Positions 52,953 through 64,000 of a stretch of 64,000 bases of DNA are shown one piece after another. Position 1 is the first letter of the stretch. Each line of letters begins with the position of its first letter. The stretch spans positions 18,081,267 through 18,145,266 of the forward strand of contig OZ059898.1 in NCBI GenBank assembly GCA_964057225.1, written 5' to 3'. The translations under genes were made by a program, and so were the position numbers. A model generated the notes under the pieces. That model worked only from the letters and a program-made list of their open reading frames with translations, ran no database searches and was not told the origin of the DNA. The DNA comes from Auanema rhodensis (taxonomy: Eukaryota; Nematoda; Chromadorea; Rhabditida; Rhabditidae).

Positions 52953-55900
52953 GGAAGCAATGTTGAGTGTACATGGAAACTCAACATACACTAATGCATC
53001 ATTTTTCAAACGATCATAACTAATTTTTGTATTAAGCGTTTCTCAAAGTAGTATAGTGCATTCGATGCGGATTTTTAAGCTGCGTCGATCTGTGTTATCA
53101 GATTTGCGCTAGCTTAAAAATGCACCGAGATATCAACTGATATAAGTTCACACTTATATCCTCGATTTTCACCCTGAAGAATTAATTTTTTTGTTGAATA
53201 ACGTTGTCCATCGTGTTTGCCTTGAAAAAAGGAATCTAAAAACATCTACTTTTTGCTAAATTATTTTGAAATTTTTTGAAAAAATTTTTGTCAAAATGTT
53301 TTTGGAAGCAATGTTGAGTGTACATGGAAACTCAACATACACTAATGCATCATTTTTCAAACGATCATAACTAATTTTTGTATTAAGCGTTTCTCAAAGT
53401 TGTATAGTGCATTCGATGCGGATTTTTAAGCTGCGTCGATCTGTGTTATCAGATCTGCGCTAGCTTAAAAATGCACCGAGATATCAACTGATATAAGTTC
53501 ACACTTATTTCCTCGATTTTCACCCTGAAGAATTAATTTTTTCGTTGAATAACATTGTCCATCGTCTTTGCCTTGAAAAAAGGAATCTAAAAACATCTAC
53601 TTTTTGCTAAATTATTTTGAAAATTTTTGAAAAAATTTTTGTCAAAATGTTTTTGGAAGCAATGTTGAGTGTACATGGAAACTCAACATACACTAATGCA
53701 TCATTTTTCAAACGATCATAACTAATTTTTGTATAAAGCGTTTTTCAATGTAGTATAGTGCATTCGATGCGGATTTTTAAGCTGCGTCGATCTGTGTTAT
53801 CAGATTTGCGCTAGCTTAAAAATGCACCGAGATATCAACTGATATAAGTTCACACTTATTTCCTCGATTTTCACCCTGAAGAATTAATTTTTTTGTTGAA
53901 AAACATTGTCCATCGTGTTTGCCTTGAAAAAAGGAATCTAAAAACATCTACTTTTTGCTAAATTATTTTGAAATTTTTTGAAAAAATTTTTGTCAAAATG
54001 TTTTTGGAAGCAATGTTGAGTGTACATGGAAACTCAACATACACTAATGCATCATTTTTCAAACGATCATAACTAATTTTTGTATTAAGCGTTTCTCAAA
54101 GTAGTATAGTGCATTCGATGCGGATTTTTAAGCTGCGTCGATCTGTGTTATCAGATTTGCGCTAGCTTAAAAATGCACCGAGATATCAACTGATATAAGT
54201 TCACACTTATATCCTCGATTTTCACCCTGAAGAATTAATTTTTTTGTTGAATAACGTTGTCCATCGTGTTTGCCTTGAAAAAAGGAATCTAAAAACATCT
54301 ACTTTTTGCTAAATTATTTTGAAATTTTTTGAAAAAATTTTTGTCAAAATGTTTTTGGAAGCAATGTTGAGTGTACATGGAAACTCAACATACACTAATG
54401 CATCATTTTTCAAACGATCATAACTAATTTTTGTATTAAGCGTTTCTCAAAGTTGTATAGTGCATTCGATGCGGATTTTTAAGCTGCGTCGATCTGTGTT
54501 ATCAGATCTGCGCTAGCTTAAAAATGCACCGAGATATCAACTGATATAAGTTCACACTTATTTCCTCGATTTTCACCCTGAAGAATTAATTTTTTCGTTG
54601 AATAACATTGTCCATCGTCTTTGCCTTGAAAAAAGGAATCTAAAAACATCTACTTTTTGCTAAATTATTTTGAAATTTTTTGAAAAAATTTTTGTCAAAA
54701 TGTTTTTGGAAGCAATGTTGAGTGTACATGGAAACTCAACATACACTAATGCATCATTTTTCAAACGATCATAACTAATTTTTGTATAAAGCGTTTTTCA
54801 ATGTAGTATAGTGCATTCGATGCGGATTTTTAAGCTGCGTCGATCTGTGTTATCAGATTTGCGCTAGCTTAAAAATGCACCGAGATATCAACTGATATAA
54901 GTTCACACTTATTTCCTCGATTTTCACCCTGAAGAATTAATTTTTTCGTTGAATAACATTGTCCATCGTCTTTGCCTTGAAAAAAGGAATCTAAAAACAT
55001 CTACTTTTTGCTAAATTATTTTGAAATTTTTTGAAAAAATTTTTGTCAAAATGTTTTTGGAAGCAATGTTGAGTGTACATGGAAACTCAACATACACTAA
55101 TGCATCATTTTTCAAACGATCATAACTAATTTTTGTATAAAGCGTTTTTCAATGTAGTATAGTGCATTCGATGCGGATTTTTAAGCTGCGTCGATCTGTG
55201 TTATCAGATTTGCGCTAGCTTAAAAATGCACCGAGATATCAACTGATATAAGTTCACACTTATTTCCTCGATTTTCACCCTGAAGAATTAATTTTTTCGT
55301 TGAATAACATTGTCCATCGTCTTTGCCTTGAAAAAAGGAATCTAAAAACATCTACTTTTTGCTAAATTATTTTGAAAATTTTTGAAAAAATTTTTGTCAA
55401 AATGTTTTTGGAAGCAATGTTGAGTGTACATGGAAACTCAACATACACTAATGCATCATTTTTCAAACGATCATAACTAATTTTTGTATAAAGCGTTTTT
55501 CAATGTAGTATAGTGCATTCGATGCGGATTTTTAAGCTGCGTCGATCTGTGTTATCAGATTTGCGCTAGCTTAAAAATGCACCGAGATATCAACTGATAT
55601 AAGTTCACACTTATTTCCTCGATTTTCACCCTGAAGAATTAATTTTTTTGTTGAAAAACATTGTCCATCGTGTTTTCCTTGAAAAAAGGAATCTAAAAAC
55701 ATCTACTTTTTGCTAAATTATTTTGAAATTTTTTGAAAAAATTTTTGTCAAAATGTTTTTGGAAGCAATGTTGAGTGTACATGGAAACTCAACATACACT
55801 AATGCATCATTTTTCAAACGATCATAACTAATTTTTGTATTAAGCGTTTCTCAAAGTAGTATAGTGCATTCGATGCGGATTTTTAAGCTGCGTCGATCTG

Positions 55901-58900
55901 TGTTATCAGATTTGCGCTAGCTTAAAAATGCACCGAGATATCAACTGATATAAGTTCACACTTATATCCTCGATTTTCACCCTGAAGAATTAATTTTTTT
56001 GTTGAATAACGTTGTCCATCGTGTTTGCCTTGAAAAAAGGAATCTAAAAACATCTACTTTTTGCTAAATTATTTTGAAATTTTTTGAAAAAATTTTTGTC
56101 AAAATGTTTTTGGAAGCAATGTTGAGTGTACATGGAAACTCAACATACACTAATGCATCATTTTTCAAACGATCATAACTAATTTTTGTATTAAGCGTTT
56201 CTCAAAGTTGTATAGTGCATTCGATGCGGATTTTTAAGCTGCGTCGATCTGTGTTATCAGATCTGCGCTAGCTTAAAAATGCACCGAGATATCAACTGAT
56301 ATAAGTTCACACTTATTTCCTCGATTTTCACCCTGAAGAATTAATTTTTTCGTTGAATAACATTGTCCATCGTCTTTGCCTTGAAAAAAGGAATCTAAAA
56401 ACATCTACTTTTTGCTAAATTATTTTGAAATTTTTTGAAAAAATTTTTGTCAAAATGTTTTTGGAAGCAATGTTGAGTGTACATGGAAACTCAACATACA
56501 CTAATGCATCATTTTTCAAACGATCATAACTAATTTTTGTATAAAGCGTTTTTCAATGTAGTATAGTGCATTCGATGCGGATTTTTAAGCTGCGTCGATC
56601 TGTGTTATCAGATTTGCGCTAGCTTAAAAATGCACCGAGATATCAACTGATATAAGTTCACACTTATTTCCTCGATTTTCACCCTGAAGAATTAATTTTT
56701 TCGTTGAATAACATTGTCCATCGTCTTTGCCTTGAAAAAAGGAATCTAAAAACATCTACTTTTTGCTAAATTATTTTGAAATTTTTTGAAAAAATTTTTG
56801 TCAAAATGTTTTTGGAAGCAATGTTGAGTGTACATGGAAACTCAACATACACTAATGCATCATTTTTCAAACGATCATAACTAATTTTTGTATAAAGCGT
56901 TTTTCAATGTAGTATAGTGCATTCGATGCGGATTTTTAAGCTGCGTCGATCTGTGTTATCAGATTTGCGCTAGCTTAAAAATGCACCGAGATATCAACTG
57001 ATATAAGTTCACACTTATTTCCTCGATTTTCACCCTGAAGAATTAATTTTTTTGTTGAAAAACATTGTCCATCGTGTTTGCCTTGAAAAAAGGAATCTAA
57101 AAACATCTACTTTTTGCTAAATTATTTTGAAATTTTTTGAAAAAATTTTTGTCAAAATGTTTTTGGAAGCAATGTTGAGTGTACATGGAAACTCAACATA
57201 CACTAATGCATCATTTTTCAAACGATCATAACTAATTTTTGTATTAAGCGTTTCTCAAAGTAGTATAGTGCATTCGATGCGGATTTTTAAGCTGCGTCGA
57301 TCTGTGTTATCAGATTTGCGCTAGCTTAAAAATGCACCGAGATATCAACTGATATAAGTTCACACTTATATCCTCGATTTTCACCCTGAAGAATTAATTT
57401 TTTTGTTGAATAACGTTGTCCATCGTGTTTGCCTTGAAAAAAGGAATCTAAAAACATCTACTTTTTGCTAAATTATTTTGAAATTTTTTGAAAAAATTTT
57501 TGTCAAAATGTTTTTGGAAGCAATGTTGAGTGTACATGGAAACTCAACATACACTAATGCATCATTTTTCAAACGATCATAACTAATTTTTGTATTAAGC
57601 GTTTCTCAAAGTTGTATAGTGCATTCGATGCGGATTTTTAAGCTGCGTCGATCTGTGTTATCAGATCTGCGCTAGCTTAAAAATGCACCGAGATATCAAC
57701 TGATATAAGTTCACACTTATTTCCTCGATTTTCACCCTGAAGAATTAATTTTTTCGTTGAATAACATTGTCCATCGTCTTTGCCTTGAAAAAAGGAATCT
57801 AAAAACATCTACTTTTTGCTAAATTATTTTGAAATTTTTTGAAAAAATTTTTGTCAAAATGTTTTTGGAAGCAATGTTGAGTGTACATGGAAACTCAACA
57901 TACACTAATGCATCATTTTTCAAACGATCATAACTAATTTTTGTATAAAGCGTTTTTCAATGTAGTATAGTGCATTCGATGCGGATTTTTAAGCTGCGTC
58001 GATCTGTGTTATCAGATTTGCGCTAGCTTAAAAATGCACCGAGATATCAACTGATATAAGTTCACACTTATTTCCTCGATTTTCACCCTGAAGAATTAAT
58101 TTTTTCGTTGAATAACATTGTCCATCGTCTTTGCCTTGAAAAAAGGAATCTAAAAACATCTACTTTTTGCTAAATTATTTTGAAATTTTTTGAAAAAATT
58201 TTTGTCAAAATGTTTTTGGAAGCAATGTTGAGTGTACATGGAAACTCAACATACACTAATGCATCATTTTTCAAACGATCATAACTAATTTTTGTATTAA
58301 GCGTTTCTCAAAGTAGTATAGTGCATTCGATGCGGATTTTTAAGCTGCGTCGATCTGTGTTATCAGATTTGCGCTAGCTTAAAAATGCACCGAGATATCA
58401 ACTGATATAAGTTCACACTTATATCCTCGATTTTCAACCTGAAGAATTAATTTTTTTGTTGAATAACGTTGTCCATCGTGTTTGCCTTGAAAAAAGGAAT
58501 CTAAAAACATCTACTTTTTGCTAAATTATTTTGAAATTTTTTGAAAAAATTTTTGTCAAAATGTTTTTGGAAGCAATGTTGAGTGTACATGGAAACTCAA
58601 CATACACTAATGCATCATTTTTCAAACGATCATAACTAATTTTTGTATTAAGCGTTTCTCAAAGTTGTATAGTGCATTCGATGCGGATTTTTAAGCTGCG
58701 TCGATCTGTGTTATCAGATCTGCGCTAGCTTAAAAATGCACCGAGATATCAACTGATATAAGTTCACTCTTATTTCCTCGATTTTCACCCTGAAGAATTA
58801 ATTTTTTCGTTGAATAACATTGTCCATCGTCTTTGCCTTGAAAAAAGGAATCTAAAAACATCTACTTTTTGCTAAATTATTTTGAAATTTTTTGAAAAAA

Positions 58901-59270
58901 TTTTTGTCAAAATGTTTTTGGAAGCAATGTTGAGTGTACATGGAAACTCAACATACACTAATGCATCATTTTTCAAACGATCATAACTAATTTTTGTATA
59001 AAGCGTTTTTCAATGTAGTATAGTGCATTCGATGCGGATTTTTAAGCTGCGTCGATCTGTGTTATCAGATTTGCGCTAGCTTAAAAATGCACCGAGATAT
59101 CAACTGATATAAGTTCACACTTATTTCCTCGATTTTCACCCTGAAGAATTAATTTTTTCGTTGAATAACATTGTCCATCGTCTTTGCCTTGAAAAAAGGA
59201 ATCTAAAAACATCTACTTTTTGCTAAATTATTTTGAAATTTTTTGAAAAAATTTTTGTCAAAATGTTTTT
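52953..59270. repeat. HOR series of 3, 5, 4 and 3 monomers with variable S content
   Basis: A fixed pair, P with AACGTTGTCC followed by P with AAAGTTGTATAG and CAGATCTG, recurs with the first marker at 53203, 54256, 56011, 57415 and 58468, spaced 1053, 1755, 1404 and 1053 bp. What varies is the number of S monomers that follow: 1, 3, 2, 1 and 1. In the first three sets the last S monomer has TTTTTTTGTTGAAAAAC with GTGTTT, while earlier S copies have TTCGTTGAATAAC. Expansion therefore affected S monomers within an otherwise constant frame. Confidence 0.9.
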
Positions 59271-62200
59271 GGAAGCAATGTTGAGTGTACATGGAAACTC
59301 AACATACACTAATGCATCATTTTTCAAACGATCATAACTAATTTTTGTATTAAGCGTTTCTCAAAGTAGTATAGTGCATTCGATGCGGATTTTTAAGCTG
59401 CGTCGATCTGTGTTATCAGATTTGCGCTAGCTTAAAAATGCACCGAGATATCAACTGATATAAGTTCACACTTATATCCTCGATTTTCACCCTGAAGAAT
59501 TAATTTTTTTGTTGAATAACATTGTCCATCGTCTTTGCCTTGAAAAAAGGAATCTAAAAACATCTACTTTTTGCTAAATTATTTTGAAATTTTTTGAAAC
59601 AATTTTTGTCAAAATGTTTTTGGAAGCAATGTTGAGTGTACATGGAAACTCAACATACACTAATGCATCATTTTTCAAACAATCATAACTAATTTTTGTA
59701 TAAAGCGTTTCTCAATGTAGTATAGTGCATTCGATGCGGATTTTTAAGCTGCGTCGATCTGTGTTATCAGATTTGCGCTAGCTTAAAAATGCACCGAGAT
59801 ATCAACTGATATAAGTTCACACTTATATCCTCGATTTTCACCCTGAAGAATTAATTTTTTCGTTGAAAAACATTTTCCATCGTGTTTGCCTTGAAAAAAG
59901 GAATCTAAAAACATCTACTTTTTGCTAAATTATTTTGAAATTTTTCGAAAAAATTTTTGTCAAAATGTTTTTGGAAGCAATGTTGAGTGTACATGGAAAC
60001 TCAACATACACTAATGCATCATTTTTCAAACGATCATAACTAATTTTTGTATAAAGCGTTTTTCAATGTAGTATAGTGCATTCGATGCGGATTTTTAAGC
60101 TGCGTCGATCTGTGTTATCAGATTTGCGCTAGCTTAAAAATGCACCGAGATATCAACTGATATAAGTTCACACTTATTTCCTCGATTTTCACCCTGAAGA
60201 ATTAATTTTTTCGTTGAATAACATTGTCCATCGTCTTTGCCTTGAAAAAAGGAATCTAAAAACATCTACTTTTTGCTAAATTATTTTGAAATTTTTTGAA
60301 AAAATTTTTGTCAAAATGTTTTTGGAAGCAATGTTGAGTGTACATGGAAACTCAACATACACTAATGCATCATTTTTCAAACGATCATAACTAATTTTTG
60401 TATTAAGCGTTTCTCAATGTAGTATAGTGCATTCGATGCGGATTTTTAAGCTGCGTCGATCTGTGTTATCAGATTTGCGCTAGCTTAAAAATGCACCGAG
60501 ATATCAACTGAAATAAGTTCACACTTATATCCTCGATTTTCACCCTGAAGAACTAATTTTTTTGTTGAAAAACATTGTCCATCGTGTTTGCCTTGAAAAA
60601 AGGAATCTAAAAACATCTACTTTTTGCTAAATTATTTTGAAATTTTTTGAAAAAATTTTTGTCAAAATGTTTTTGGAAGCAATGTTGAGTGTACATGGAA
60701 ACTCAACATACACTAATGCATCATTTTTCAAACGATCATAACTAATTTTTGTATTAAGCGTTTCTCAAAGTAGTATAGTGCATTCGATGCGGATTTTTAA
60801 GCTGCGTCGATCTGTGTTATCAGATTTGCGCTAGCTTAAAAATGCACCGAGATATCAACTGATATAAGTTCACACTTATATCCTCGATTTTCACCCTGAA
60901 GAATTAATTTTTTTGTCGAATAACATTGTCCATCGTCTTTGCCTTGAAAAAAGGAATCTAAAAACATCTACTTTTTGCTAAATTATTTTGAAATTTTTTG
61001 AAAAAATTTTTGTCAAAATGTTTTTGGAAGCAATGTTGAGTGTACATGGAAACTCAACATACACTAATGCATCATTTTTCAAACAATCATAACTAATTTT
61101 TGTATAAAGCGTTTCTCAATGTAGTATAGTGCATTCGATGCGGATTTTTAAGCTGCGTCGATCTGTGTTATCAGATTTGCGCTAGCTTAAAAATGCACCG
61201 AGATATCAACTGATATAAGTTCACACTTATATCCTCGATTTTCACCCTGAAGAATTAATTTTTTCGTTGAAAAACATTTTCCATCGTGTTTGCCTTGAAA
61301 AAAGGAATCTAAAAACATCTACTTTTTGCTAAATTATTTTGAAATTTTTCGAAAAAATTTTTGTCAAAATGTTTTTGGAAGCAATGTTGAGTGTACATGG
61401 AAACTCAACATACACTAATGCATCATTTTTCAAACGATCATAACTAATTTTTGTATTAAGCGTTTCTCAATGTAGTATAGTGCATTCGATGCGGATTTTT
61501 AAGCTGCGTCGATCTGTATTATCAGATTTGCGCTAGCTTAAAAATGCACCGAGATATCAACTGATATAAGTTCACACTTATATCCTCGATTTTCACCCTG
61601 AAGAATTAATTTTTTTGTTGAAAAACATTGTCCATCGTGTTTGCCTTGAAAAAAGGAATCTAAAAACATCTACTTTTTGCTAAATTATTTTGAAATTTTT
61701 TGAAAAAATTTTTGTCAAAATGTTTTTGGAAGCAATGTTGAGTGTACATGGAAACTCAACATACACTAATGCATCATTTTTCAAACGATCATAACTAATT
61801 TTTGTATAAAGCGTTTCTCAAAGTAGTATAGTGCATTCGATGCGGATTTTTAAGCTGCGTCGATCTGTGTTATCAGATTTGCGCTAGCTTAAAAATGCAC
61901 CGAGATATCAACTGATATAAGTTCACACTTATATCCTCGATTTTCACCCTGAAGAATTAATTTTTTTGTTGAATAACATTGTCCATCGTCTTTGCCTTGA
62001 AAAAAGGAATCTAAAAACATCTACTTTTTGCTAAATTATTTTGAAATTTTTTGAAAAAATTTTTGTCAAAATGTTTTTGGAAGCAATGTTGAGTGTACAT
62101 GGAAACTCAACATACACTAATGCATCATTTTTCAAACAATCATAACTAATTTTTGTATAAAGCGTTTCTCAATGTAGTATAGTGCATTCGATGCGGATTT

Positions 62201-63834
62201 TTAAGCTGCGTCGATCTGTGTTATCAGATTTGCGCTAGCTTAAAAATGCACCGAGATATCAACTGATATAAGTTCACACTTATATCCTCGATTTTCACCC
62301 TGAAGAATTAATTTTTTCGTTGAAAAACATTTTCCATCGTGTTTGCCTTGAAAAAAGGAATCTAAAAACATCTACTTTTTGCTAAATTATTTTGAAATTT
62401 TTCGAAAAAATTTTTGTCAAAATGTTTTTGGAAGCAATGTTGAGTGTACATGGAAACTCAACATACACTAATGCATCATTTTTCAAACGATCATAACTAA
62501 TTTTTGTATTAAGCGTTTCTCAATGTAGTATAGTGCATTCGATGCGGATTTTTAAGCTGCGTCGATCTGTGTTATCAGATTTGCGCTAGCTTAAAAATGC
62601 ACCGAGATATCAACTGATATAAGTTCACACTTATATCCTCGATTTTCACCCTGAAGAATTAATTTTTTCGTTGAATAACATTGTCCATCGTCTTTGCCTT
62701 GAAAAAAGGAATCTAAAAACATCTTCTTTTTGCTAAATTATTTTGAAATTTTTTGAAAAAAATTTTTGTCAAAATGTTTTTGGAAGCAATGTTGAGTGTA
62801 CATGGAAACTCAACATACACTAATGCATCATTTTTCAAACGATCATAACTAATTTTTGTATAAAGCGTTTCTCAATGTAGTATAGTGCATTCGATGCGGA
62901 TTTTTAAGCTGCGTCGATCTGTATTATCAGATTTGCGCTAGCTTAAAAATGCACCGAGATATCAACTGATATAAGTTCACACTTATATCCTCGATTTTCA
63001 CCCTGAAGAATTAATTTTTTTGTTGAATAACATTGTCCATCGTCTTTGCCTTGAAAAAAGGAATCTAAAAACATCTACTTTTTGCTAAATTATTTTGAAA
63101 TTTTTTGAAAAAATTTTTGTCAAAATGTTTTTGGAAGCAATGTTGAGTGTACATGGAAACTCAACATACACTAATGCATCATTTTTCAAACGATCATAAC
63201 TAATTTTTGTATAAAGCGTTTCTCAATGTAGTATAGTGCATTCGATGCGGATTTTTAAGCTGCGTCGATCTGTATTATCAGATTTGCGCTAGCTTAAAAA
63301 TGCACCGAGATATCAACTGATATAAGTTCACACTTATATCCTCGATTTTCACCCTGAAGAATTAATTTTTTTGTTGAAAAACATTGTCCATCGTGTTTGC
63401 CTTGAAAAAAGGAATCTAAAAACATCTACTTTTTGCTAAATTATTTTGAAATTTTTTGAAAAAATTTTTGTCAAAATGTTTTTGGAAGCAATGTTGAGTG
63501 TACATGGAAACTCAACATACACTAATGCATCATTTTTCAAACGATCATAACTAATTTTTGTATTAAGCGTTTCTCAAAGTAGTATAGTGCATTCGATGCG
63601 GATTTTTAAGCTGCGTCGATCTGTGTTATCAGATTTGCGCTAGCTTAAAAATGCACCGAGATATCAACTGATATAAGTTCACACTTATTTCCTCGATTTT
63701 CACCCTGAAGAATTAATTTTTTCGTTGAATAACATTGTCCATCGTCTTTGCCTTGAAAAAAGGAATCTAAAAACATCTACTTTCTGCTAAATTATTTTGA
63801 AATTTTTTGAAAAAATTTTTGTCAAAATGTTTTT
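59271..63834. repeat. HOR region with AACAATCAT markers, related to 23111-24867
   Basis: R monomers with AACAATCAT and CATTTTCC start at 59622, 61026 and 62079, 4 and 3 monomers apart. The run Q with GAACTAATT (60324), P (60675), R with AACAATCAT (61026) repeats the order at 23111, 23462 and 23813. The run R (62079), Q 7-A (62430), R with GTATTATC (62782) repeats 23813, 24164 and 24516. The first of the GAAACAATTT copies in this part is near 59600. Confidence 0.83.
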
Positions 63835-64000
63835 GGAAGCAATGTTGAGTGAACATGGAAACTCAACATACACTAATGCATCATTTTTCGAACAATCATA
63901 ACTAATTTTTGTATTAAGCGTTTCTCAATGTAGTATAGTGCATTTGATGCGGATTTTTAAGCTGCGTCGATCTGTGTTATCAGATTTGCGCTAGCTTAAA
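63835..64000. repeat. Last, partial satellite 2 monomer with excess private changes
   Basis: Only positions 1-166 are in the window. It has GTGAACATGG (T to A at 63852), TTTTTCGAAC (A to G at 63890), AACAATCAT (63894, also seen in some other copies) and CATTTGATGC (C to T at 63945). Three otherwise unseen changes in 166 bp is more than in a typical copy, where I see none or one over 351 bp. Confidence 0.9.

Larger units (their letters stand above)
1996..64000. repeat. Satellite 2 array, 351-bp monomer, 177 copies, runs off the right edge
   Basis: The anchor word GGAAGCAATG recurs from 2051 to 63835. The 61784 bp between them equals 176 periods of 351 bp after allowing for 22 one-base insertions, one 12-bp deletion (near 4803) and two 1-bp deletions (near 34636 and 43521), all found by eye. 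Consensus GC is about 31% (108 of 351, hand count). Copies are in one orientation with no inserted element. Most differ from the consensus at only a few positions, many of them shared diagnostic sites, so the array is highly homogenised and arranged in higher-order repeats. In the consensus, stops close all six frames; the longest open run is about 45 codons on the minus strand. The 330-380 bp size range is common for tenebrionid beetle satellites, but identity with any named family is untested. Confidence 0.98.

Noticed and set aside
1996-64000. CRISPR-like regular repetition
   Set aside because: The whole 351-bp unit is repeated with no unique spacers; this is a plain tandem satellite.
1996-64000. 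Identity with a named beetle satellite such as the Tribolium castaneum TCAST family
   Set aside because: Length and AT content are compatible, but I cannot align to a reference here and do not recall the sequence well enough. A BLAST or Repbase/Dfam search with one monomer would settle it.
1-64000. Short open reading frames starting at ATG within the monomers
   Set aside because: All are under about 50 codons in the consensus, repeat with the satellite, and show no coding signal.

Overview
This 64-kb window is tandem satellite DNA from end to end. I see no protein-coding gene, RNA gene, transposon or CRISPR array. It points to eukaryotic heterochromatin. Unit sizes of about 176 and 351 bp and an AT content near 69% (hand count on the 351-bp consensus) resemble insect, for example beetle, pericentromeric satellites. 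That assignment is inference: I could not search a database and I do not firmly recognise either family.

Layout. Bases 1-1990 hold satellite 1, which runs in from the left: 11 whole 176-bp monomers with no indels (starts at 1, 177, 353 and so on to 1761) plus a 54-bp stub. Bases 1948-1990 contain a 23-bp imperfect tandem duplication, and about 1996-2050 is a degraded leading edge of a second, unrelated satellite. From there to 64000 the window is satellite 2, with a 351-bp unit. I located every copy of an anchor word (first at 2051, last at 63835). That distance is 61784 bp, which is exactly 176 x 351 plus 22 single-base insertions (a 7-A instead of 6-A run, or equivalent) minus one 12-bp and two 1-bp deletions. 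So there are 177 monomers, the last cut by the window end.

Satellite 2 monomers differ at about a dozen recurrent diagnostic positions. In this annotation position 1 is the first G of the anchor word GGAAGCAATG. I sort monomers by three linked sites (T/A at 81, C/T at 90, AG/TG at 95-96) into classes P (T,C,AG), Q (T,C,TG), R (A,C,TG), S (A,T,TG) and U (A,C,AG). These classes recur in a fixed order and form higher-order repeats (HORs): trimers at 9766-11871 and 24868-28377, a P/S mixture at 28378-36449, a duplicated 9-mer at 37153-43472, a triplicated dimer at 50847-52952, and a 3/5/4/3-mer series with variable S content at 53304-58919. Related segments also lie 30-37 kb apart. The pattern fits unequal exchange in monomer register at several scales.

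Sequence biology. Each satellite 2 monomer carries a 51-bp imperfect palindrome (19 Watson-Crick pairs), a second 8-bp hairpin and a 19-bp A/T palindrome. Satellite 1 is dense in short perfect palindromes, including CACGTG. Although 351 is divisible by 3, so frames are kept from copy to copy, all six frames of the consensus are closed at least every 140 bp or so. The points of most interest are the satellite-satellite junction, the HOR architecture, the conserved hairpin, and a rise in private mutations in the last 165 bp that may mean an array edge lies just beyond the window.
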